Shown here: piece after piece, positions 43,661 through 54,449 of the stretch
Numbering within the stretch: position 1 is the stretch's first letter
How the letters are laid out: each line of letters starts with the position of its first letter
Assembly (NCBI GenBank): GCA_907163375.1
Contig: CAJQUW010000891.1
Location: forward strand, 62,001-126,000
DNA from: Prostheceraeus crozeri
Lineage: Eukaryota; Platyhelminthes; Polycladida; Euryleptidae
Direction: 5' to 3'
Length of the DNA: 64,000 bases
Notes under the pieces: generated by a model
What the model was told of the DNA's origin: nothing
Seen by the model: only the letters and a program-made list of their open reading frames with translations
Databases searched by the model: none
Position numbers and translations under genes: made by a program

Positions 43661-44168
43661 TTTACCACACTCTCGATTTCTCGAAATAATGATGGCACAC
43701 CAAAGAAAACACAGGGTTGGCCGGTAGAAACCACCCTGGTTTTTACCACTTGGCAAAAACCGGTAAAGACCTGGTAAAAACCACCACCTTTTGTCACCAT
43801 TTTTCGGTTAAAACTGGCTAAAATTATTTTCCATCATCTTTACTTCAGCTTTTTGGGTACATGCAGTATAAGGGATCATCGTGACTCTTATTTATTGATG
43901 AAAAAATGATGATTTGTGACTTATTTTATTGATGAAACTGATGATTAAATAAGCATCAGTAATAGTTTTGAACATTTACTTGCTAACTGTGAGGATCCAG
44001 AAGCATCTTTATTAGAACAGACCCAACTTCTGCTTGAACGCTTTCAAAACTTACTGGGTTGTGTGATATCGAATGATCGTAAATTTACTTTGCCACGACT
44101 ACGTAATTTGGGGGGCCCGTTCCGATTGGACTTTCCGGTTTTTATTTTTGAGAAGAGTGGCAGCCCTG

Positions 44169-47100
44169 ATTCTTTAATGGGCAATTATAACACTAAATAC
44201 AGCACTCCACTAAAGGATAAATTATATTAACATTTTATAAAAGTCATAGTGGCAAACTGACTCATGCGACTAATGGATGGCGCGTAATTGAAGTAATAGA
44301 AAGTTATCTAGTCTCCACCTCTGACGGAAATCTGAAGCCTGATGCACCAGAAAATACAAATGCCGATTGAAGTGTTATGCATTGACAGATAGGCCAAAAT
44401 ACAATAGGTTCAAATGATATTATTTTATTTAAGATATCTCCTGCAAGCAATACATGTCAGCTTTTCAACAAGGGACAAGGTAACACTGATGTGACTGAAA
44501 ATGCGCTAACAAATATTATCTCAGTTTTACGAAATTCATCTGTGTTGCACAATTGTTGCACAATTTTCAGGCAAATCTATCCAGTGATAAAACATGACAT
44601 CACACAACATCCTTCAGCTCTAACAACAACCTTTTTGAGATAGTGTCTGAGTCTTGAAATACAAAGATGCAATTCAACGAGCGTCTTGTTTCTTAGTGTG
44701 CAGAGACCTAGCTTTCTTTAATTCACCTTTTTGATGTTGACTATGTTTTCTTTTTCGTGCTCGCTTAGAGATGTCGCATGAAATTCAAAAAGGTTTTGAA
44801 GAACATCACTCATACGATTCAATCAACACCCACAGAAGGCTGCTAAAGAGCGATTCTGCGATTGTGTCATTAAATGTTGCATATGAACATTTATCAATGA
44901 GTTACCCCGGGGATTCGGAGTCGTCAAAAACCATGTCCGATGAAATAACATAAAATTCGACTTTGCGTCCCTGAATTTACCACTATAATTACATTTAAGC
45001 CCGTTTTGTATTTAATCTCCTCACTGATGACATGTTCAATGTTGTGAAGGGTTCATGCGAGATAGGAAAAACAAAACACGAAGTACGGAGACAACTGAAG
45101 TCTATATTTTCAACAAAACATATACATCGTAATTTCCAATAGAAAGCATGTACAGTATAATTTTATCTGCGCACTTCAAGTGTCATTCATAATCATATTA
45201 AACAGAAATCATTTCATTTTTTAATCAAACCACACTCAAATATTTTTTTATTATTCTAAAATCACTCTGTGTTGACACTTTCGTCGTGGTAGAAAAATGG
45301 TTTAACTCAAACTACTAAAAAAAAGAAATGTGTATACCCACTTCCCCGTAAATGAATTGATTGCTGATAGTTAGAATCCTTTTCATGATGAAATAAAAAG
45401 AATTTCGAATTCAAGCTAGTCACAAATAGGATATTTAGTTTTATAAATTAGGTTCTAAATTATAACTTGGGAGCACAAAGATATTTATTTGCGACTCACT
45501 TGATCTCTCAACTGTTCTGCCATGATTAGACTGAATTGAATTGTTGGCAATATTCGTGCTTGTGATATTGGTTTATTATTAAAAGAATGATTTGAAACGT
45601 TTTGTTTTGAAAGAAATTTCGAAATTGTTTATTAAAAACTATCATAAAAGTTAGATGCGCCCTTTTCGCTCTCAAAAATGCGTCGAAATAGCGACAAAGG
45701 ACGTCCATTTTTCTTGCTGAATTTCTTTTTCAATGATAGGCGTCGTTTTCTTCTCTTGCTTTTATCAAATGATATGCTTTTCTTCTATTTGGGAGCATGT
45801 TCACCAGCTCTGCAATTTCACAATTAACAGTGACATGATGGAAATGTTGACTAGCGCCATTTTTTCACCGTGATTCACTCTTAGGCTTAAAGTAAATTTA
45901 TTTCGGAATAGGTAATTATTTCAACCATTGAATGACTTCGCAGAGCATACTGAAAATCCTTATCGTGAAAATACAGAGCATAAACACGAAAATCGTTCTC
46001 TTTAAACCTGTTTTAAGTTGGGTTTCAAGTAGGGGTGTACCGATTAAAATTGAGTGATTAATTCAAGATTACAATTTTTTGATGTACTCAGTACCACATG
46101 TAGGCCTACACTGCATGCTGAACTGGTTATCTAAAATTCAAGCGAATTTTAACATAGCGATGACTGCAAACAACTGTATTCTTCCTAGTTTAATTTTTTG
46201 TATAGATAATAAATGCTGGTGAAAATGAGCAGGGTCCATTTTCGCATCTGACAATACACAAATAGTATTTTGTTTCGCCGCGCCTGGGTAGAAGCTTTTA
46301 CCCATAAGCACTGATTAACTGAGAGATGCAACCGTCTGTTTTGCAGTCGACGAATGCAAACTGAGGCCATGTAATTGAGTACTTACTATGCAACTAGGAT
46401 ACGTGGATTCGAATCCCAGCACTGAACATTAGCTTATGAATTCATTTTTGTCCAGAACGGATGGAACAACCATTTGCCAAGAATAATCTTGTATAAGCAA
46501 TTGCGGACCTTTGTTGTAGGGCTACATGTACCTGTAGTTTCTTCTCGTAAATGCGTATAGTAGCAAGTGTGGCAATTAGGGGCAAATTTGGTGACGCGGT
46601 TACTATAATCACCGATGAGATCGCTTTTGTTATTGAAACATGCATCCTACATAGTTCATCATGTTTGATTTTCTTGTGATTAATTCCAAAGCTGGGTTTG
46701 AGACAATATCCGGCCATATCGGCCATCCCATAGTCAATGTTTTCAAAAGATCATAAGAAGAGATGCAGTGGTACTTTGTTGTCCCTCACCAATACACTGA
46801 AAAACTTGTATAGCTCATTTTGCACCAATTGTCTATGTTTTGCTGTCATTTTCGATTTTTGTTGAAATTTGCATGCTAAGAATATTGCAGCCGTATCCGT
46901 TTTTCCAAATCTGTTCAGTGTAGGCTATAGCTTTACCCGCCATGGTGAAAGTAAACTGCAATTCAACATGGATTGAATGAACATCAAAGTACTTGTTGTG
47001 CAAATTAAAAAGGAAAAGGAAATTGTGAGACAACAAGAGCGACTTGTGAGATGGAATGGACAATCGTAAAGCAATGCACGATGCATATTGGCGTAACGTA

Positions 47101-48261
47101 CAGAAATGCAAGAGAAACAGACAATGAACAAATCAAGCAATTGAATGATGAACAAGAATCATCTGCTTCATGGAAATGCGTACGTATTGTGAAAACCAGT
47201 GTGAAGGAGTTTAAAAATTTACTTGATTTAACATGAACTTCCTCCGGATCGATCGGTTCGAGATAGCACCCAGATGTTGTCATTATCAGCAACATAAGTG
47301 AACAAAACGTAAAACTGTTTAGGAACAAAGCAAAATGGAGCCACTTGATAATCATGAAGGCCAGTTCGTCGTAGCAAAGAATAGAAAGACATCCATAGAC
47401 TTGACAAAACCTCAATCCCAAAACTTCTTGGCAGCCACAGACGCTGCGTTTCGCCTGCAAAGGCTCGTCAGTACGGCCCAAACCAGCTTAAAATGTCTAG
47501 AATAGCTGAACAAGCTGAATGAATCCACGACAGGCTGATCTGCGTTTATTTATCCTGGCTTTGCCGTGCGGCTGATAATTATGCAGATTGCAGAGTGCCA
47601 ACACGACGGCGCATAGAATAGAAAGAGGTACTCAGACTTCAACAAATTAAGCACAAAACTCCTTGGCAGCTGTAGAAGCTGCCTCTCACCCTACATGGGC
47701 TCGTCAGCACAGCTCGGAATGGCCCAAGTTAGGTTACTATATTAAGAATAGCTGAACGAGGTGAAGGACTGTACAAATTCAAGAAATTTTTGTACTTATA
47801 TTGTTTAAGTCTGAAGAACATTGAATAGAATGGAGCCCGTCAAAATTACCAACATCAATGCTACAGCGCTAGGAGGATGCATTAAGATTTGAAATGCATT
47901 GTGGCAAGTGTGAGAGAAGTTTGCACATGCTCACAAATGTGCTCTGACATTGTTGACTACTTTATCTTTAACTACACTATCTTCCCCCTTCGCTCTCTTT
48001 GATATTTGATACAAGATCTTATTTAGCTAGTAATTTTCAGATTTGACTTTAGAAGCATACATATTATTATGTTAGATAACCTGAGATCGATGTAAATCGT
48101 GAAACATTGAAAATTACTTTTGGTGAAATATATTTCAAAAGTAAATGTACGTCGAAAGATCAAATGATTTCATTTTCATGATTATCAAAAAGTAAGCTGC
48201 TCAATCATAAAACACAAACGTGTGCTTATGATAAAAAATTATTTACAGTACTATCAAGTGT

Positions 48262-48264
<3 letters not shown>
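44169..48264. other. Stretch without recognised gene
   Basis: No supported gene. Two diverged direct repeats (47,400-47,515 and 47,638-47,765) share ACTTCTTGGCAGCC/ACTCCTTGGCAGCT, GGCTCGTCAG and GAATAGCTGAAC. A tRNA-B-box-like word GGATTCGAATCCC at 46,404 may come from a SINE. Confidence 0.45.

Positions 48265-48322
<58 letters not shown>
48265..48322. repeat. (TA)n microsatellite
   Basis: Uninterrupted AT dinucleotide run of 58 bases. Confidence 0.95.
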
Positions 48323-48324
<2 letters not shown>

Positions 48325-48791
48325 TGTACATGTGCGATTGCAGCATATTGTGTTATGTTTACATCGCAAGGACATTAATGTATACATATTGAGCTTATTA
48401 TTATCAAACTGTGAGGCAAATAAAGAGTATTTATCATTATTATTTTTTTTGGAATTAAGAAGAATTACTTAGTAAAGGGAAAATAGTTTCTTACTGCTTT
48501 TCATACAGTGCTATGTAATTATATTATTTCAATGTAAAACATTTACCAGAAATGGAAGAACGCAGGTATTTGATATACAATTGAATCAAATACAATGCGA
48601 GGAAGGAGAAATTCGAGTGGCTTGAATCATTTAATGGAGGTATGCAAGAGGAGGAGACAATTTTTATTCCCTTAAATTAGATAAAACTTCTGACAACTCC
48701 CTCCCCTCGATGGCAATGTTTCGAAATTCAGACAGCATCTCGATTACTATCAAGACTGGCTCAGTCTGTCGTTTTGTCTTGACCCTGATTA

Positions 48792-49388
48792 TCATCTCTT
48801 TAGTTTCCTTAATGTTGAGAGACATGTTGTTTTCAGGCACCAATGTTCGATGGAGTTTTGAGCTGCGTCTCGTATGCTGTTTTCATTTTCTCCGAGTATA
48901 GTTACTGTGATGTCGTCAGTATATTTGTCGTAGTCGGTACTCGGCTTTAGGTCAGATATGTATGTGATCAATAGCCAGGGTCCCAGCACGGATCCTTGAG
49001 GAGCGTCTCCATGTATGTCTTTGATTTCTGACTTGCAGCCGTTGAAGTGTGCTATAAGCTTTCGGTTCATCGAAAAGCATTGAGTTAGTGAAATGATGCC
49101 AGGATCAGTGTCATGCTCAAGCTGCTTCTGTAGGCGGTCTGAATGCATTTTGTAGAAGGGCCTTGATATGTCTGCCATTAATGTTCAGACGCATTGGGCT
49201 CCGTCGTACAGAGATTTGGTCAATTTGTCAAAAATTGAGATGAGTGCGTTTGTAGTTCCACCCTCATCGATGCAAGCATGTTGGTTCGTCAGATACTCTT
49301 TCACTTCCTTTCGATAGCGATCACAGATCAGTTTCTCAACTACTTTCGATGCAACTTCCAGTAGCGAAATCGAGCGAAAGTCGGTCAC
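48792..49388 (-). mobile_element. CR1/L2-like LINE reverse transcriptase fragment
   Basis: Minus strand. 49,185-49,388 encodes DFRSISLLEVASKVVEKLIC (the 'R.ISLL....K..EK' RT block) and TNQHACIDEGGTTNALISIF. 48,792-49,178 encodes DAPQGSVLGPWLLITYISDL and KYTDDITVTILGEN, the RT palm motifs. The frame breaks between the two parts near 49,180, and the RT thumb is missing here. A dead copy. Confidence 0.8.
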
Positions 49389-49679
49389 ACTAGTTGGTCA
49401 CTGCACCTTGGGAATCGGACTGACATTGGCGATTTTCCATGTGGAAGGAAAACTGCGGGTGGAAAAAATGCTTCTATCACAGCCGAAATTTTATATCAAA
49501 GGTCGAATAATGCTGCATCTACCATGTTTGAGCAGCCATGATGAAATTTCGGAAACACCGGATGACTTGTCTTCGTTGATCTTTCCTAGCAAACTCAGTA
49601 CATATTCTTGAATTGGCGGTTTCAGACTAGTTCCGGAACGCAGGTCGAAATCTTGAATCTCTCACTAGATGGTTTCTTA

Positions 49680-49979
49680 ATATGGAGCATCAAAAGTTCA
49701 ACATCATTTTTTTCGGATTTGGAACATGAGATCTTACATTGAAGACTATTCTTAATACAAGCACAAATGCCCCCCACCTTTCAGTGAGCTTCCACGATCT
49801 ACACGGAAAATACAATAATTACAAATATGAATGGAATAATCGGAGATGGTATTGTCCAACCAACTTTCGGCAATACAAATGAAGTCAGGAGATAATTGTG
49901 ACACAAGAAGAACAAGCTCATCAAACTTACTGTTTATAGAACGAGCATTTGTAACACAAATAGATGGCAGGATATTCAA
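49680..49979 (-). mobile_element. LINE endonuclease N-terminal fragment
   Basis: The minus-strand peptide CVTNARSINSKFDELVLLVS, then DFICIAESWLDNTISDYSI, is the opening of an AP endonuclease domain (N.RSI..K..EL; E.WL). It is in line with the RT fragment downstream and probably from the same LINE copy; the linking part (49,390-49,680) is decayed. Confidence 0.75.
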
Positions 49980-50092
49980 GTCATTGGATGATTTGTTGTG
50001 ATGTTGTCAATCCTGATTGTCAAATTTGGACATGACGTTTTCGCCTGAATCTTTTCTTCTATGAAATTCCTCAAGTAACTTTTTATCAGCAG

Positions 50093-50338
50093 TCAACTGC
50101 GCAGGTGTCGCAGGTTTCGAAATGCTCGAAATCGACGTAGACAATCTCGCTTAACATTAGAATTTGAGAACTTCACTCGCAATGGTCTCGGTTTATGACT
50201 CTTCCTTCCCAGTCTTCTGAAAGAGATGATGTCACATCTATCAATGTTAATACGCGAGCATAGATAACTGAGTACCTTCTCATCATGCTGCTCATCAGTC
50301 TGCTCATTGTCAGTGTTTTCTGTGACACCAAACGCCAT
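50093..50338 (-). mobile_element. LINE ORF1-like fragment
   Basis: Minus-strand peptide with RCDIISFRRLGRKSHKPRPL and RVKFSNSNVKRDCLRRF, matching the C-terminal domain of ORF1 proteins of CR1/Jockey-type LINEs (RLG ... RPL.V.F). It lies just upstream of the endonuclease fragment on the same strand. Confidence 0.65.
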
Positions 50339-50339
50339 G

Positions 50340-50640
50340 AGCTATGGCAGTTTATGCCGACAAAAACAGGGCAACAAAATTCAAACAATGACCTTATATA
50401 GCTCGCATAAATCAAATGAAGCTCGTCACGATTAAGGAAGACAGATAATAACCGCAACACTTGAAGACGAGAGGACGTTTTCTTCCTAATTTCGTCGATG
50501 TCCGAACGGAAACCAAGATCTTCGTCTAAGGTAACTCCAAGAATTTTCATTTTTGTAGTTCTTTTGAACGACATCGAAACGTAAATGGGATTGCGACGTC
50601 TTACACTTACCATTGTCTATACTTATCGGCATTGATGTCT
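50340..50640 (-). mobile_element. 3' end of a second LINE (RT thumb region)
   Basis: Minus-strand peptide TTKMKILGVTLDEDLGFRSD, LQVLRLLSVFLNRDELHLIY and SYIRSLFEFCCPVFVGI is the region after the RT palm of CR1/L2/Jockey-type LINEs. It lies 5' of the ORF1-like fragment on the same strand, so it must come from another copy joined head to tail or from a rearranged one. Confidence 0.7.
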
Positions 50641-50759
50641 AACTTGTTCGTAGCACACCATTGGTTTACATTATTGATTTCGATATCGATGATTTGAGTA
50701 GGATTTTCACTCCTACGGTGAATGTTGAAGAAATACAGCGAAGCCTCATAACCTGCGAA

Positions 50760-53731
50760 ACCAGTTCAATGAGGATCAAAAGAAAATGAGAGCGTCGACA
50801 TCAGGTATAGGCACAAATGAAAAATGCGAATCGCGGTGCTGTACTTTTCTTCGCTGAAATTTATAGAAAGTGGAGTGTTTTGCGGCGACTGTTCGAATGC
50901 TCTACTTCAGGACCACTGATCAAATATCTGATAGTCAGCTCTCAAGTGCGACCACACTTCGAAGCGCCAGCACAATTATGAACCAAAAATAGGAACAACC
51001 TTAAAATTATTTGCTGATAGACGATAGTAGTGTGGCCCGGGTCTGAGAGCAGCTATAATGGAAGTTCTCAACAGCTATCAGATCACTTCTACCTGCACCG
51101 GTTCATTTTAGGAGTCGTTTGTGATAATGAGGGGTAGGGTTTGTCTCAACTAGTCTCAAGTGTGACCGGGTTCTATCAGCTATCAGGATGAGCAGAGGTC
51201 ATCTATCAGCAATCAGCTCTTATGTGTGAACGTACCTTAATTAATCGATAGGTTATACTTGTATTTAGCAATACAAAACAGATATTTCCTTAACATTTCA
51301 GAATAATTTCATTTTCATTACCATCCACGCGTATTTTCTCTTTTCACGTGACGTGACTCTTTCAATAAATGAAAAAATCGCCTCTGGCTCTCCGCGGAAT
51401 AAACAGCTTTGGAGTTGCCCAACGTTTCGAATACCTTTAATAAAAGTATTAGTATTCATATTAAAGATATCGAAGGTAGCTCCAAGGCTTTTTGTTTCGC
51501 TGAAAGCCAGAGGCGATTTTTTCATTTGTTATCGAAATTCCCGGAATGGCCATAAAATTGTTTAAGCGACTATGTAAACGTGACTCATGATTGTGTATGA
51601 ATAAAATAGAGCTATTACAGCTATTACAGTGATGCAGAGCTCAGCAGGACCCCACAGACTTAGATTGTTTGTTCTTGTAAGTTCGCTGATGATGCTATGA
51701 ATGGGAATTTTCACTCGGGCTGTGAGAAGTTATTGAATGAGTGGAGATCTCAATGCATTTGTTGAAAAATAAAAACAGCCCTTCATCGCTTGCGCTTCAG
51801 ATTATTCAAATCGTCACGAATTGCATCAAATTTTAAGAAATCGCATCCATATATCAGCTCTTTCTCCCTACATCAGAATCTGATTGATTTCTGACAGTTT
51901 GACAAATTGACCAAAAGATCCTAAGAGCATCTCCGCGACAAATTCGCCAGATGGGTGTGCAGAGAAATTCGACTTGTGCCTCGAAACGACACTCACGGCT
52001 CTTGCATAATCTGGTGAATGGTAAGATAAGACAAATATTCGACCAATCGATGATGATTGCAGCAGTCCTGGTAACCTTGTTCGTCCATACATAACAGGGA
52101 GAGGCTACAGGTTGTCCTTTGAAATTATGTTTCCGGGGATGGATCTCAGTGATGGAGCCGCGAGTATAATCACTCATAAAATCATTCTTGCATTCAGAAA
52201 GTCTAAGGAAATCGCCTGATGAAATCTTCGCCAATGCAAAAAGCTGTAGCATGATAGTTTACAAGTTTACGTACCAGCGATGAAACCGGGTCATCGGGTC
52301 AAAAGCATCATTCGGTGACCAAGTCATTGATCCGTTTGACTTATCTGCTTTTGTGTAGCCATAGAGCAAGCTTTTAGTCAGATTGTGAAGTCAGAGTGAA
52401 TAATCCGTTATACTTCATAATACTATGAACTTGTAAATTACTAGGTGATTGGAAATGCAATTAATTATTATTCAACGGTGAAAGACAAGCAAGGATTTAG
52501 TGCGTGTAAGCACAGCTATGAAAAAGAATACATGAGGCAGTGATGTAAATTCACCAATATTTTTTCAGAAAAATTGGTTATTTTGAGAGATATCGGCTTC
52601 ACAAACAAATAAATGAATAAAGTCACTAAATTCTTATTACCATAAACACTTTTTTATTTATAAACTAAGTTAGAGGGAATCACTTTTTAAAGTTGCCAGG
52701 TTAATGACTTCACAACTTTTGGTAGACTTAATTTAAAGTACAAATATTACAAATGGAACTCATTATTCCTTATCTTACAGGAATTTTGTGCGCATTTGAT
52801 CGAGGTCAACAATTCGTACTATCAGCATTTAATTTACAGTACATACAGTGTAATGTAGTGGAAAAAATGAAAGGGAGGGGCAATTATTAATATTATTATT
52901 TATTTTTATGTCATGCTGCCCTTTACTTCAGTCTTGTTGTCATTATTTGTTTTGCCCCTAGTCACGTGTATTTTGTGCTTGTAGATCCATACAAGAGACT
53001 GAAAAGACAGTTGCTGATTGGATATTGGCGGTCTATGAAATGTCTTGGAGCGCGCACCTCCTCTTGGTAGTGCGCATTCTTAATTGAGGAATCCTGCAAC
53101 TAAGACGATGATAATTATTTGCAGACCATATTTGATCGGCTTAGCGGGATAATTGCCAAGAACTGCAAAGTTGGGCATAACACAAATTCCTTTGCAAGTA
53201 ATTATCAACATGTCTGCAAGTTTCAGGAAAATAGCTTGTTATAAAAACATATGCTTCACAGATTTCTGAGTGTCAAAAACTGAGATCTGCTTGTGAGAGA
53301 AAAAGTTGGGTTTTGACATGCAATAAGATCTTGATTATTGTGACCAAAGCAGGAGGTGTCCGAGTCATCACCGAAACAAACCAACATTATGTAAAACTAT
53401 GATACAAGTGCAATTGTAAATATGTAACACTGCGTAGAATGTCAAACGTTTTTAATGAATCGAGTTGTTGATAATTACATAATATTATGTAATAACTTAT
53501 AGTGATATGATATATGAATTGGAAAATGTATCTTTATTAGCAAAAGAATCGTGTTGTAGAAATTCCTGAAGGAAAATCCCTGTCGCAGTGCGTTCCGGCA
53601 CATGCATAGTATTTTCTTACAGTAGTTCTACCTTGAGGCCATGGTGCTATAACTTTTACACGAGTTCGTATTGATTCATGTCAAAAGAATAAGGGTCATT
53701 ACAAAAACGTAAATTTCAGAAAAAGTGAGGG
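50760..53731. other. Stretch without recognised gene
   Basis: No supported gene. A ~170-bp hairpin at 51,363-51,528 has arms with AAATGAAAAAATCGCCTCTG and its complement, with further inner pairing, and looks like a small fold-back element. Open frames across it on both strands are mirror images of the arms. Confidence 0.5.
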
Positions 53732-54449
53732 GCGAAGGTTATCAGATTTTCTTGAAATTCACATGTTTTCATCATTTGGGTCTATCTAGATGAAATTCAA
53801 AATATTATGGTAAAAGTCTATCGGGAAGGTCACTTGCGTGTCCTTGACTTATTCGAATTTTTCTTTTTTTTAGAGAATTTATGAAAAATCACATAAATCT
53901 TTGACGGCCTACATCACCGATCTCGCAGCGAAGTTGAGAAAAATTCTTCTTGGACTGCTTAATTAATACCCAACCATAGATGCTTCAAGCAGAATTCATA
54001 ACTTTTTCGCTGCGAGAAAATTTCTGTGGACCCTCAAAAAAAATAAAGATTTTCAGAAATTTTTGAAAAAATCGAGTTTTCAGACATATCCTAAAAAATG
54101 CAAAAGTAATTTTACGGTCCCTTCTTCCGCAGGCGACTACAAATACATCCAAATGATTGTAAAAAAGTATTTAGAAAATCACCAGGGATCGGGAAAGCAG
54201 CTTTTGAACCTCAAATTATATGAACAATATTCAGTTTTTTACATCTTTGACTCACACCTGACAATTTCTTGCAGCAGCTACGCCAATTCTGATAGGTCGA
54301 GTGTTTTACGCTTCACATGATCTATCTGAAACTGTAAACAGAATCAACGTTTTCCACCCAGAAGCATGTGTTTTTGAATTTGAAAATGTGGCAAAATTAG
54401 ATCGTTTTTTTTGCTGCTACTACCAAATTCATAAGTAGTATGTGCTTTG
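53732..54449. repeat. Long inverted repeat, left arm (718 bp)
   Basis: Starts GCGAAGGTTATCAGATTTTC and ends ATGTGCTTTG. Inverted copy at 59,088-59,805 of equal length with few mismatches. An 85-codon open stretch (54,063-54,320) is present in both arms with one residue change (Y to D), which may only reflect recent duplication. Confidence 0.85.

Larger units (their letters stand above)
41602..44168. mobile_element. hAT-like element defined by CAGGGCTGCCACTCTTC termini
   Basis: CAGGGCTGCCACTCTTC at 41,602-41,618 has a perfect inverted copy at 44,152-44,168. The CAGGG opening is usual for hAT termini. No clear 8-bp duplication was found (GTATCTTT against ATTCTTTA). The 2.57 kb between holds a minisatellite and a mariner remnant but no hAT transposase. 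Confidence 0.5.

Noticed and set aside
46398-46421. Possible tRNA gene or SINE from a GGATTCGAATCCC B-box-like word
   Set aside because: No matching A box or cloverleaf could be built around it.
47005-47481. 158-codon minus-strand frame with hydrophobic stretches
   Set aside because: No recognisable domain, no promoter or splice signals, and composition matches random AT-rich sequence.
48260-48472. Open frame beginning with Tyr-Ile repeats
   Set aside because: Translation of the (TA)n tract.
54063-54320. 85-codon frame conserved in both arms of the long inverted repeat
   Set aside because: The whole arms are near identical, so conservation of the frame says nothing about coding; no domain recognised.
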